A DNA stretch of 64,000 bases, taken from Dyadobacter bucti. GTDB lineage: Bacteria; Bacteroidota; Bacteroidia; Cytophagales; Spirosomataceae. Below, piece by piece: positions 26,589 through 35,756 of this stretch. The position numbers and the translations under genes are program-made. Each line of letters begins with the position of its first letter. Position 1 is the stretch's first letter. The notes below the pieces were generated by a model. The model was not told where the DNA came from. It worked only from the letters and a program-made list of their open reading frames with translations, and did not search any database. Where the stretch lies: positions 372,001-436,000 of the forward strand of contig NZ_SWFP01000002.1 in the NCBI RefSeq assembly GCF_005869225.1, given 5' to 3'.

Positions 26589-27953
26589 TTAAATTCCTTT
26601 ACCGGAAAACATAACCTGTACTGTTCTGAATATCAAATGAACATCATCAAAAACACTGTATGACTGGAGATATTCGAGGTCATGCTTTAATCTTTCGAGA
26701 TTTTTGGCAACGTTATCCGCATAGCCTACGGTAACCTGGCCTATTGAAGTGATCCCTGGCTTGACAGTCAGCAATCGTTGGAAGTCATGTGGTTCAGCCT
26801 GCATAAGCATGTCCACATCATATTTAAAGAGGGGTCTTGGGCCTACCACAGACATTTCGCCTTTGAGCACATTGAAAAATTGTGGTATTTCATCCAGTCG
26901 TGTTTTCCGCAAAATACGTCCGGCGGGCGTGATCCGGGCGTCTTTGTCGCCCTGTGAATGTTGCATGCCCAATTTGTCAGAATCCATGTACATGCTTCTG
27001 AACTTGTATATTTCAAAAATTTCTCCCCATTGCCCCGACCGCTTTTGTTTGTAGAAAATAGGCCCTTTGGACGTAACTTTCACGGCAATTGCGATCAGAA
27101 TGTAAACCGGCGCGCCCACTGTTATCACTACGGCGGAGAAAGCCAGGTCAAATATGCGCTTGATTCGTTGTTCCTTGACACTTGAAAATGGCTTGGTATT
27201 CACCTGAATAACCGGGTACATATCATGGTATTCGATAATGGCCATGTTGGTCATAAAGCCGCGGAAGTCGGGTATAAGCCTGATCTGCGTCCGCTGACGT
27301 TCGCCCATCCGGATGATGTCGCGAACCTGTTCGTCATTCATTTCCGACAGGCAGCAGTAGATATAATCAAGATGATTTTCACGGACAATCGATTCCAGTT
27401 TGTCAATTTTACTCTCTTCGTTCAGTTCTAGTGTGCCGTAAAATTTGTAACCAAGCTCCTTGCGGTCATCGTAAAACTTGTTGATCAGAGAAGCCAGATC
27501 GCCTTTCCCGACGATGGCATAGCGTCTGCAATGATGGCCTGTTTCCTGGTAAAGCTTCATCAGAGAGGCAGCTGCGTAACGGCTAGCCGTAGCAAGGAAG
27601 ATAAACAGCCCGTAAGTCATCAGAAACTGATAGCGCGAATACTCCTCGCCCAGTTTAGCCAGGTATAAAAATGCCATGATCCCCGCTCCCTGCAATAACG
27701 TTGCTTTCAAAAGCCCCACCATATGTTCTGAAAAATGATAAACAGAACGTGGAACGGAATATGTTTTAAAAACGTAGGTCGTGAAGATCCAGACGAGGTT
27801 GGTAACCAGCATCAGGTTGATATAATCTTTTTCCGAGAATGTATCTAATTCATCGAAACGAAAGAAATAGGCTACGAGGAAGGAAACATTGAGTATGGCT
27901 ACATCTATCCAGCGAAGCGCATTGGGCAAAAGCCCGAAGTAGTGGATTTTCAT
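26589..27953 (-). CDS. Undecaprenyl-phosphate sugar phosphotransferase (WcaJ-like)
   Basis: 454 residues. Four or five hydrophobic segments in the first ~130 residues, a CoA-binding-like Rossmann region (~135-250), a further membrane helix (~275), then the polyprenyl phosphotransferase catalytic domain. That domain has KVTSKGPIFYKQKRSGQWG, FEIYKFRSM, TRLDEIPQFFNVLKGEMSVV, GPRP and PGITSIGQVTVGYAD. This family transfers a hexose-1-phosphate, usually glucose, from UDP-sugar to undecaprenyl phosphate, starting each repeat unit at the inner membrane. Located within the minus-strand exopolysaccharide cluster. Confidence 0.93.
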   Translation of the reverse strand: MKIHYFGLLPNALRWIDVAILNVSFLVAYFFRFDELDTFSEKDYINLMLVTNLVWIFTTYVFKTYSVPRSVYHFSEHMVGLLKATLLQGAGIMAFLYLAKLGEEYSRYQFLMTYGLFIFLATASRYAAASLMKLYQETGHHCRRYAIVGKGDLASLINKFYDDRKELGYKFYGTLELNEESKIDKLESIVRENHLDYIYCCLSEMNDEQVRDIIRMGERQRTQIRLIPDFRGFMTNMAIIEYHDMYPVIQVNTKPFSSVKEQRIKRIFDLAFSAVVITVGAPVYILIAIAVKVTSKGPIFYKQKRSGQWGEIFEIYKFRSMYMDSDKLGMQHSQGDKDARITPAGRILRKTRLDEIPQFFNVLKGEMSVVGPRPLFKYDVDMLMQAEPHDFQRLLTVKPGITSIGQVTVGYADNVAKNLERLKHDLEYLQSYSVFDDVHLIFRTVQVMFSGKGI

Positions 27954-28108
27954 AAAAAGTAGTAGCGTTGAGTAAATTTATTACCTGATCCTTTTACATT
28001 CCCGGCCAACGGCTGGCCATTTGTATTTCAATATTGCTGCATTCAGATTTTTTACCGAAAACAACCGACTCTATGATTTATTAATTGATTAATGTTTTTG
28101 AAAGGGAC

Positions 28109-29437
28109 TCAGGAAGCTTTGGTATAGGTCGTAGACATTGGCATCACTTCCGATCTCTGCACCCGTCCGTATTCCAATTCCAGGTAAGCAGGCACTGCCA
28201 CCGGCTCGTTTCCTATAATATCGTTCAGAGATGCTTCTATAAAACTCAGCAGCGTTTCTTTGCTCAGATACTGCTCCGCGTACCTTCTCGCATTTTTAGA
28301 GATTTCGGTAAGGTCTGAATTCAAAGCTGTTTCTATGGATTCCCTTAACGCTCTTGACGACTCAGGTTCGATCAGAATGCCTATTTTATGTTTTGATATC
28401 ACATCGTAAAGGGTCGTGCCGGGTGTAGCAGTCACGATCGGGCATCCGCCAGCTGCCAGAATCGCAGTGAGCTTGCTTGGCATCACCAAGTCCGATGCGG
28501 ACTGTTTTTGTAAAACAAGGTGCAGGTCCGCGGTTGCCAGCAGAGCTGACATTTTTTCGTAAGGTTGAAGCGGAAAGAACTTGATATTGGTAAGTCCCGA
28601 CTCATTAACCAGGGTGATGAGTTTTTCTTTTCCTCCACCCGATCCTACGATCACAAACACCACGTTCTTCTGCGTCCGGAAACTTTTTGCAACATCTACA
28701 ATCACATCCAGGCCTTGTTTTTCACCCAGATTACCCGAATAAAGTATAACTTTCGCATCCTGGTCTATACCGAATTCATTTCTTAAAGACTGCGATTTCC
28801 GCATCGGATAAACCACGTTTTCGTCTACCCAGTTAGGGAACAAAACCACCTTTCCTGCATCAATACCCTTTGCTGTAATTTTATTTTTCATCCCCGGACT
28901 GATGGTCGAAACCGCCGAGCTAAGTTCAAATATCTTCTTTTCAAGCTTGAACATAATGTCAAGCGCACGTTCATTTTTTATCATTCCCAGATCTTTGGCT
29001 GCATCAACCTGAAGGTCCTGAATATGCGTGATGAATTTAACTCCTCTGATTTTTGCATAAAATAAAGGCATCAAACTGAGGTGGAAAGGCGGGGATACGC
29101 AGATCACCAGATCGTGCTTTTTACCAAACAGAAATTTTAGCCACACCGGCAACATACCCAGCAAAAACGAAAACTCATGTATGATACGCTTGATGGACGT
29201 CACATTTTTAGGTACATATAACGGACACCTATATATGTTAACGTTCTCAACCTTTTCCTTCACCCACCACTTCTTTTTGTAGCCATCGTGGATCTCCCAC
29301 TCCGGGTAATAGGGCAAGCCCGTCACTGCAGTCATATCATGTCCTTGCTTCGCAAGCCACGCAGCCATTTCTCCCGTATATTTTCCAATTCCCGTGAGTT
29401 CCGGAGCATAGTTTATGCCAAAGATTACTATTCGCAT
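28109..29437 (-). CDS. wcaI: WcaI-family glycosyltransferase (GT4)
   Basis: 442 residues with the GT-B fold. The N-terminal signature (FGINYAPELTGIGKYTGEMA and VTGLPYYPEWEIHDGYK) is that of colanic-acid WcaI proteins. Also CVSPPFHLSLMPLFYAK and the C-terminal nucleotide-binding part VILYSGNLGEKQGLDVIVDV. It probably adds a sugar, fucose in colanic acid, to the lipid-linked intermediate on the cytosolic face. Preceded upstream by a 650-bp gap where a gene may have been lost. Confidence 0.9.
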   Translation of the reverse strand: MRIVIFGINYAPELTGIGKYTGEMAAWLAKQGHDMTAVTGLPYYPEWEIHDGYKKKWWVKEKVENVNIYRCPLYVPKNVTSIKRIIHEFSFLLGMLPVWLKFLFGKKHDLVICVSPPFHLSLMPLFYAKIRGVKFITHIQDLQVDAAKDLGMIKNERALDIMFKLEKKIFELSSAVSTISPGMKNKITAKGIDAGKVVLFPNWVDENVVYPMRKSQSLRNEFGIDQDAKVILYSGNLGEKQGLDVIVDVAKSFRTQKNVVFVIVGSGGGKEKLITLVNESGLTNIKFFPLQPYEKMSALLATADLHLVLQKQSASDLVMPSKLTAILAAGGCPIVTATPGTTLYDVISKHKIGILIEPESSRALRESIETALNSDLTEISKNARRYAEQYLSKETLLSFIEASLNDIIGNEPVAVPAYLELEYGRVQRSEVMPMSTTYTKAS

Positions 29438-30085
29438 ATGGTTGAGGAATGTTTGATATTACTAATCAGTTAGTTAAGCGGACTTGTCAAATTATTAAAA
29501 GCAACCAGCATATTTGATCCATACGACTGAACTCTATTCTATTCTTCGTATTACTTTATTACAATTACTTTCTGTTAACAACAACATATATTACTACAAC
29601 AAGGTTAGCACTTAAATATAGTAATTCCAAATATTGATGTAGAATTATTTAATTTTATTTGTAGAAATTGGTTAAGTCAAAATATCTATTGGATTAAGCA
29701 TATTGCCAGGCTTTCCTCGAAAATCAGTAGCCTTCCTCCATCTGCACGATCCCGGAATAGTTAAGTAAGTCGTTGCTGCATCCGACGGCGGAGTTCCGCA
29801 GAATATCCATAATTAATCTTTCAGATTGCTCACCAGCACCATGTTTGAAGAAATTCAGTACAAAATACGAAATCGTGAACCGGTAGTTCTACAAACAAAA
29901 AATCACATTCCCCGGATTTGGTGATCCTCCGAAAATAACGAATACGAACGCGTCAAAAGTTTTTTAAATCACCTCAGGTTACGTCTGCACGGATATAACA
30001 TTACCAATACGTGGTTCAACAGAGAGATGCTTTGCAGAAAAAAAAAGTTGTTGCGAAACGGGCGAACAATCTCGGAAAAAGTACT
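29438..30085. other. Gap in the cluster with a possible gene remnant
   Basis: 648 bp without an intact gene, unusual inside an otherwise tightly packed operon. On the minus strand, an open stretch from 29888 to 29724 has coding-like composition (RFTISYFVLNFFKHGAGEQS, then ERLIMDILRNSAVG, ending QMEEGY) but no start codon. The flanks are AT-rich. I read this as a remnant of an excised or decayed gene; family not recognised. Confidence 0.35.
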
Positions 30086-30649
30086 TTATTCGGCAGATTC
30101 CCCACCAGGAATACGGTCGCGTACGGCCCGCGCGGGCGAACCGGTACAGATTTTGTTTCCAGGCAAAGATTTGAAAACAGATGCCCTGGCACCTACTACC
30201 GTACCTTTGCCGATAGTAACTCCCGGCCCCACATACACATCGGTGGCCAGCCAGCACTCATCTTCTACAACGATTTCCTGTCGTAAAATCTCGAAGTTAT
30301 CTTTGAGATAATCGTGCGTGCCCGTACAAAGGTAGCTGCGCTGCGAAATGACTACATTATTCCCTATTTTGATCGCGCCAAGGCTGTACAAAACCACTTC
30401 ATCGCCGATCCAGCTGTAATCTCCTATCGTAACTTCCCAGGGAAACTGCGTGTGCATGGTTGGCCGCAGAATAACCCCTTTACCGATTTTGGCACCAAAA
30501 GCCCGCATTAGAAACCGCCGCCAGCCATACATGAACTGTGGTGAAGTTTTAAACAAAAGTGACTGAACAATCCACCAAAGCTGGACATACCAGCCGGATC
30601 GGCTGCGAAAGTTAGCTGGTAACTGAAATTTATTGAGCTGCTGGTACAT
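30086..30649 (-). CDS. wcaF: WcaF-type acetyltransferase (LbetaH)
   Basis: 187 residues, a left-handed beta-helix acyltransferase of the colanic-acid WcaF type. Conserved start LNKFQLPANFRSRSGWYVQL, then TMHTQFPWEVTIGDYSWIGD and hexapeptide repeats (IGNNVVISQRSYLCTGTHDY, VYVGPGVTIGKGTVVGARAS). The catalytic His is in CTGTHDY. It O-acetylates a sugar of the repeat unit using acetyl-CoA. Co-directional with the upstream GT4 gene, 33 bp apart. Confidence 0.9.
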   Translation of the reverse strand: MYQQLNKFQLPANFRSRSGWYVQLWWIVQSLLFKTSPQFMYGWRRFLMRAFGAKIGKGVILRPTMHTQFPWEVTIGDYSWIGDEVVLYSLGAIKIGNNVVISQRSYLCTGTHDYLKDNFEILRQEIVVEDECWLATDVYVGPGVTIGKGTVVGARASVFKSLPGNKICTGSPARAVRDRIPGGESAE

Positions 30650-30682
30650 TTTCGGAGGGATTTTCGTGATTCAATTTCGAGG

Positions 30683-31852
30683 CTATTTCCTGATATTCAT
30701 ATCGAGGGTCGATTTTAGCTTTTTTGCGGTAGAATCGATCGCAAAATTTGATGTAAATGTTTCAGTTGCATGAAGGCCCAAAGAATTCCTTCCTTCCTCC
30801 CCGATCTCCAGCCACTGCAGCAGCGCGGCACGCACACCCTCATAGGTATCCGGGCTGACAATTCCTGATTTTCCAGCTTCGATCTCTTTCCAGATATTCA
30901 CCTGGTCGGATATGATCACAGGCTTCCCGCACGCCAGCGACTCAACCACAGCTATCCCGAAATTCTCCTGATGACTGGGAAGGACAAAAGCCTCGCAACC
31001 ATAAAACGCTCCCCATTTGTCTTCCCCTGTTAACATCCCCGGGAAGAGAATATGCTCATCCTTCGCGGCGAGCCGTATGATTTCCTCACCGTAGGGAGTG
31101 TCGGAGTCCGGACCCGCAATGAGCAGCGCCGGTAAATCGTGCCCCTCTGATTTTAAGGATATATAGGCCTTGACCAGTAAATCTACTCCCTTTTTGACAT
31201 TGATCCGTCCCAGAAACAACAGGTATTTTTTATTTTCAAGCTGATACCTTTTCCGAAAGTTGCAGACGCTTTCTGCCGACAGTTTCGGAGGAGCTTCGAT
31301 ACCCAGCCCGATCACCGATTCAGACTTTGGGTTATAGGGATAAAATGTCTCCTTTGCCAGTTCTTTCTCCGTTTCGCAAGTAAAGAGCAGTCCGCGGGAA
31401 GTGTTGACCAGTTTACGTTCAACCAGCTTCCAGAAAATCCAGTTGCGGATCGCCTTCACTTTCCTTCCTTTAGCGCGTTGAAACCAGGGATCCAGCATAC
31501 CGTGCGGCATCACAAATATGGCCGGACCGCTACCTTCCCCTGCTTTACCGGCCTGATAAACCGCGTAAGTATGGTACTGCCACAAACCGTGAACGACAAC
31601 TGCTTCGTAATGCTGCATATTCATTTCCAGCCAGCGAAGCAAATTCGCATTATATAACCAGGGTCCTTTACCCGGGCCCAAAAAGAACACTTGAAAATCA
31701 TCTTTCGGATATCCTTCCGGCGCACCGGCATCCAGGCAAGCCACCTCGCTTGTTACTTCCCGGGCTGCCAGCCCCTTGACCATTGTCCTCATTGCCTGGC
31801 TTACTCCGCCGGCCTTCGGATCAATTGTAGATAGAACATGAAGAATTTTCAT
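30683..31852 (-). CDS. Glycosyltransferase family 4
   Basis: 389 residues, GT-B fold. N-terminal HVLSTIDPKAGGVSQAMRTM with the Gly-rich acceptor loop; C-terminal donor half with LFLGRINVKKGVDLLVKA and the E-x7-E motif in VLPSHQENFGIAVVESLACG. This retaining transferase adds one sugar of the repeat unit from a nucleotide-sugar donor; the sugar cannot be read. Between the acyltransferase at 31911 and WcaF. Confidence 0.9.
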   Translation of the reverse strand: MKILHVLSTIDPKAGGVSQAMRTMVKGLAAREVTSEVACLDAGAPEGYPKDDFQVFFLGPGKGPWLYNANLLRWLEMNMQHYEAVVVHGLWQYHTYAVYQAGKAGEGSGPAIFVMPHGMLDPWFQRAKGRKVKAIRNWIFWKLVERKLVNTSRGLLFTCETEKELAKETFYPYNPKSESVIGLGIEAPPKLSAESVCNFRKRYQLENKKYLLFLGRINVKKGVDLLVKAYISLKSEGHDLPALLIAGPDSDTPYGEEIIRLAAKDEHILFPGMLTGEDKWGAFYGCEAFVLPSHQENFGIAVVESLACGKPVIISDQVNIWKEIEAGKSGIVSPDTYEGVRAALLQWLEIGEEGRNSLGLHATETFTSNFAIDSTAKKLKSTLDMNIRK

Positions 31853-31910
31853 TAAGTATACTGGTAACTAAGCACTTGAAAGATTGATTTAACGTCTGTC
31901 CGGACTCGTC

Positions 31911-32594
31911 TCAGCCCCGGCTTGTTCTATGGAAAAATGCATAGGTCCTGTCCATATTTTTCATAAATACAGCTGGCGAACCGGCATAAAGACAAAAAGA
32001 TTCTGTAAATGACTTCGTCAGCACCGAGCCTGCGCCCAACACACACTGAGCTGGTAATGAAGTGCCGGGCAGAAGAATGGACCGTGTACCGACAAAACAG
32101 TTAGAACCAATAAAAATGGGTGCGCAATCTTGTCTGTTGGTCTTTATTGAAGTGGAATGTGTAAGAATCTGTGTGCCATATCCGGCAATTGAAGTGTAGT
32201 CCCCTATCGTGACTGTGTCAGTACAATCCACCATATGGTTTTTAGTGATGGCAGAGTCCTTTCCACAAATCAGAACGGGTTTTCTTTCCAGCTTGTCGGC
32301 GAAATATCTGTCATCGCCAAGCGGATACCCAGTGATCCAGTTGCTGCGCGTGATGCAGGATTTTTCTCTCATCAAAATTAAATTCAAATTGATCGCCACA
32401 TTGAAATGTCCTACATAGGCATTGGCTTCCATCTCCAGTTTCTCCGGATAGAAAAATGACAATCCTATTTTCGCTGTCGGGTGTATTTTATAGCCAAAAA
32501 AAACGGAAAGAAGCCGTCTCTTTAAAAACCAGGGAAACGGTATAATGACGACTTTGACGATAAGAACAATGAGCTTCAAAATACTTTTTAACAT
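31911..32594 (-). CDS. Hexapeptide-repeat acyltransferase
   Basis: 227 residues. A hydrophobic N-terminus (SILKLIVLIVKVVIIPFPWF) suggests membrane association. A left-handed beta-helix follows: NAYVGHFNVAINLNLILM, TVTIGDYTSIAGYGTQILTH with a catalytic-type His, and IFIGSNCFVGTRSILLPGTS. It probably transfers an acetyl or other acyl group to a sugar of the exopolysaccharide. It follows the GT2 gene by only 8 bp, so the two are co-transcribed. Confidence 0.82.
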   Translation of the reverse strand: MLKSILKLIVLIVKVVIIPFPWFLKRRLLSVFFGYKIHPTAKIGLSFFYPEKLEMEANAYVGHFNVAINLNLILMREKSCITRSNWITGYPLGDDRYFADKLERKPVLICGKDSAITKNHMVDCTDTVTIGDYTSIAGYGTQILTHSTSIKTNRQDCAPIFIGSNCFVGTRSILLPGTSLPAQCVLGAGSVLTKSFTESFCLYAGSPAVFMKNMDRTYAFFHRTSRG

Positions 32595-32602
32595 AAAATA
32601 AA

Positions 32603-33397
32603 CTACGCGCGGTATACAGATCTATTGATAAAAAAACGCTCAAGATAAATCCTGATATTAAACAGACGAAATAATAAAACCGAGATCCCAGCCCTGTTTC
32701 TGTTACGTTGCGGCACCATCTTTAACAATTCCTGATGCTCCTTTCCCTGCAGTTCTTTATTGGAAGATAACTGTCCTTTCTGAATCGTATATTTTGCGCA
32801 AATTTTCCGGGTTGCTTTCAGCTTTGCCTTATTCCGAATAGCTGACAGCCAGAACTTCGTGTCAGCCACCAGTTTGAAGCTCTCGTCGAAACCTTTCTCA
32901 CTAAAGTATAGTCCGCTCCGCATCAATGTTGCCTGTTGGGTAAACAAAATGATATCTCTGGTAAGAAGATCAGGAAAAAATTTATAGAACGGAAAAGAAG
33001 TCTGCTCTCCTATCTTTTTAAGATTTTCATCTACAAAACATACACGGCCGTAAGCAACATCAATACTTTCATTTTTATCCAGGATATCAAACAATGTCGG
33101 GTAATTTTCAGTCCACAGATCATCGTCGTTGATAAACCCCAGATATTTATAATCACGTCCCAGCAAATTAAACACGTGGTTGAGCGCCTGGTATATTCCG
33201 CGGCAAGTATCCGGTTCGGCAATAATGTTGAGATTCGGATAGTTCTCTGATAAAGATTCGAAGGCATTTTTCGGGGCGATAATCACATGCTCCACTCTGC
33301 CGTTACCATGCGATTCTACCGACTTCACCGTCTCATCCAGAGAGGGCCGGTTACCAAGCGTTGCCGTAACGATCAGCGTATCTTTAAGTTTCTCCAT
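32603..33397 (-). CDS. Glycosyltransferase family 2
   Basis: 264 residues from the ATG at 33397; the longer frame starts from a TTG and adds a basic leader. GT-A features: LIVTATLGNRPSLDETVKSV, the nucleotide-binding region around IIAEPDTCRGIYQALNHVF, the DxD-type motif FINDDDLW and the LVADTKFWLSAIR acceptor region. It probably adds a sugar of the repeat unit at the inner face of the membrane. 65 bp downstream of the polymerase gene. Confidence 0.87.
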   Translation of the reverse strand: MEKLKDTLIVTATLGNRPSLDETVKSVESHGNGRVEHVIIAPKNAFESLSENYPNLNIIAEPDTCRGIYQALNHVFNLLGRDYKYLGFINDDDLWTENYPTLFDILDKNESIDVAYGRVCFVDENLKKIGEQTSFPFYKFFPDLLTRDIILFTQQATLMRSGLYFSEKGFDESFKLVADTKFWLSAIRNKAKLKATRKICAKYTIQKGQLSSNKELQGKEHQELLKMVPQRNRNRAGISVLLFRLFNIRIYLERFFINRSVYRA

Positions 33398-33462
33398 GGA
33401 AGGGTTTTCAATTATATCTTTTGACAATCTATAAAACAACTGCGGTAAATTACACCGGGCGC

Positions 33463-34770
33463 TTATTCGGAATACTCCTGTACTTCCAAACTTTCCTCCT
33501 CATTCTCCTCGTCTTCCTCTTCATGACGCATTAATTCGTATTTTCTGTAAATGACCAGGACAAACGCCAGCATAATAGGAATACTCTGTTTGATGTGCGG
33601 CAGCGGGGAGAACAAAAACGTCCAAGCCAGATAAATCATGAAATAAAACAGGATAATCGTGTATTCACTATACTGTATATCCGGGTCAACGATCATCGCA
33701 AAAGCCCTGCGATAAAACGAATACATCACAAACAAAATAGCGAGCACACCTCCGAGCCCCGCCGATATCCAGGAACCGAAAATGATCGAATGGCTTGGAA
33801 TGATAAATTTTCCGTTTGCCCTTTCAAATTTACCTTCGAAAGTTTCTTCGTCATTATGTAATTTCAAAACCATATAGGTGTATTTCCCACCGGGATCAGG
33901 TGCCCAGGAACCATGGCCAAAAACTGGTTTGTCACCAATAGCAAGCAGCGCAACATAGGTTTCAGACCTTCCTCTGATCAACAAATTCATCGGATTGTAA
34001 GGGTCTTCCAGCATTTCGAGCTGCTTTTTGGAGTGATACCCTCCTATCTGCCCATCAAGAACCTGCCAAACATAAATACTGAACAATCCCTGAAAAAAAA
34101 TAGCCAGGAAAACCAGCATCATCAATGCATTCTTAAAAGTGATTCTGGGGATTCTTGAGTTGAAGAAAAAAAGCATGGAAAGCACAACGAACACCATCCC
34201 GTTGGAACGTGCGTCAAATGCAATACAAAAAATCCCGTAGGCTATCAGAACAGAAGCCAACCCCATCTTGGACAGGATATTCTTCTTCAATAAATACCAG
34301 GTGATAATCAGCATCCCGCTATTCATCATCGGAACCAAAGTAAACTTAAATACACTCATCTGTTCCAAACCAATATCTTCGACATTGCTCGCTTTCCAGA
34401 TCATTGTACTCAGAATACTTCCTACAAAATAGTAAATGATACTATCAGGGCTCTTCCAAATCATACGGGCCAGAAAATTAGTAACGATCACAGCAAAAAT
34501 AATATTCGCCTGCCCCCGCATCATATTTTCCATGGACGAGTGGTTTATCAGATCACTCAACATCTGAAAACCAAGAAACACGAGGTAACCGATATTCACC
34601 CTTTGCAGATCCGGAATATCAGAATACAATTTTTTCCAGTTTTTTACAGACGTGCTGCCCAGCACGGCCAAAATCTCATTCGCACCCAGCTGGCCCACAA
34701 AGTTGACTTTGAAACCCGAAATGAGCGCAAATAAAAATGTCGTTACCTTATAAAATAATCTCTTGCTCAA
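33463..34770 (-). CDS. Wzy-like O-antigen/exopolysaccharide polymerase
   Basis: 435 residues with about ten hydrophobic segments and a large periplasmic loop (~235-330, containing MNLLIRGRSETYVALLAIGD), the topology of Wzy/WaaL-type polymerases. The C-terminus is a highly acidic tail (HEEEDEENEEESLE). No ATG is available near the N-terminus; the frame starts at TTG 34770, which gives a typical SKRLFYKVTTFLFALISGF start. It would join repeat units in the periplasm. Assignment rests on topology and cluster position. Confidence 0.75.
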   Translation of the reverse strand: MSKRLFYKVTTFLFALISGFKVNFVGQLGANEILAVLGSTSVKNWKKLYSDIPDLQRVNIGYLVFLGFQMLSDLINHSSMENMMRGQANIIFAVIVTNFLARMIWKSPDSIIYYFVGSILSTMIWKASNVEDIGLEQMSVFKFTLVPMMNSGMLIITWYLLKKNILSKMGLASVLIAYGIFCIAFDARSNGMVFVVLSMLFFFNSRIPRITFKNALMMLVFLAIFFQGLFSIYVWQVLDGQIGGYHSKKQLEMLEDPYNPMNLLIRGRSETYVALLAIGDKPVFGHGSWAPDPGGKYTYMVLKLHNDEETFEGKFERANGKFIIPSHSIIFGSWISAGLGGVLAILFVMYSFYRRAFAMIVDPDIQYSEYTIILFYFMIYLAWTFLFSPLPHIKQSIPIMLAFVLVIYRKYELMRHEEEDEENEEESLEVQEYSE

Positions 34771-34825
34771 TGGTCTATAACCGGTTAGGGTACATTCACA
34801 TAATCAGAAAAATAGCGGAGCCCAA

Positions 34826-35740
34826 TTACCGGCCTGCCAGCACACTTGCCGTCCGCAATAGTTTTGGCTTGGCCACTATCATAATCTGTAATTTCAAAAA
34901 AAGCTTTGCCGACCTCACAATATTGTTCAGGAAAAGCATCCTGAAAGAAGCTGTAAATGCAGCCTTTGTTTTCCCGCTGAGAATGAGCTGCCTTGTGTAT
35001 TTATAATAAGTATTTTGTCTTTGCTTTTTATAAAAATCGGTACCATCAAGATACTCCGCCCATTTTGTAGTGATCTGTTTCAAGCCGGTTAATCTTTTGT
35101 CAATATCATAGGAAACCCGTGACCCGAAATGCTGCCTGAACCTGACAAGTGGCTCGTCTATCAATACAAAAGAATAGTTGTGTGCAATGCGAAACCACAT
35201 GTCCCAGTCCTGAAAAGAAACCAGGCTTTCGTCAAACAATCCTGCCTTCTCAAAACATTCTCGTTTAACGGTGACTGCGGTAGTAGTAGCAGGGCAAAAC
35301 CGGCCGGCGCACATTTCCTTTACAATATCATCCGGCAGTGAAGTAGGAAATACTTCGTCATTGAGTACGCCGTTCTCCCAGAAATAGGTACAGTTGGAAT
35401 ACACGAGTCCGGCTTCAGGATTCTGGGTATGGATTTTAACATGCTTGTATAATTTCTCCGCAGACCAAGTATCATCATCATCGAGAAAAGCGATCACATC
35501 GCCTTTTGCCCGCGTAATACCTGCATTTCTCGCTGCGTTTCCGCCCCTGGAAACCGGTTGGTTTATTACGTGGACTTTGTCAAACTGGCTGCAAAGCAAT
35601 GAAATATCCTCACCCTGACTCGGAAAATCATTTACGACGATTACTTCGTAATTATCATAGGTCTGTAATGATATACTTTCCAGGGCTTCCCTGAGCAGTG
35701 GAAGGCGATTGTATGTCGGTATAACAATGGATATTTTCAT
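34826..35740 (-). CDS. Glycosyltransferase family 2
   Basis: 304 residues. GT-A fold: KISIVIPTYNRLPLLREALE, VIVVNDFP, GGNAARNAGITRAKGDVIAF followed by LDDDDTW (DxD), and FQDWDMWFRIAHNYSF. The C-terminal helix is basic and may bind the membrane. Probably adds a sugar of the repeat unit. Start at ATG 35740; 16 bp from the pyruvyl-transferase gene. Confidence 0.92.
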   Translation of the reverse strand: MKISIVIPTYNRLPLLREALESISLQTYDNYEVIVVNDFPSQGEDISLLCSQFDKVHVINQPVSRGGNAARNAGITRAKGDVIAFLDDDDTWSAEKLYKHVKIHTQNPEAGLVYSNCTYFWENGVLNDEVFPTSLPDDIVKEMCAGRFCPATTTAVTVKRECFEKAGLFDESLVSFQDWDMWFRIAHNYSFVLIDEPLVRFRQHFGSRVSYDIDKRLTGLKQITTKWAEYLDGTDFYKKQRQNTYYKYTRQLILSGKTKAAFTASFRMLFLNNIVRSAKLFLKLQIMIVAKPKLLRTASVLAGR

Positions 35741-35756
35741 AAAAAAAAGGCGTTAA

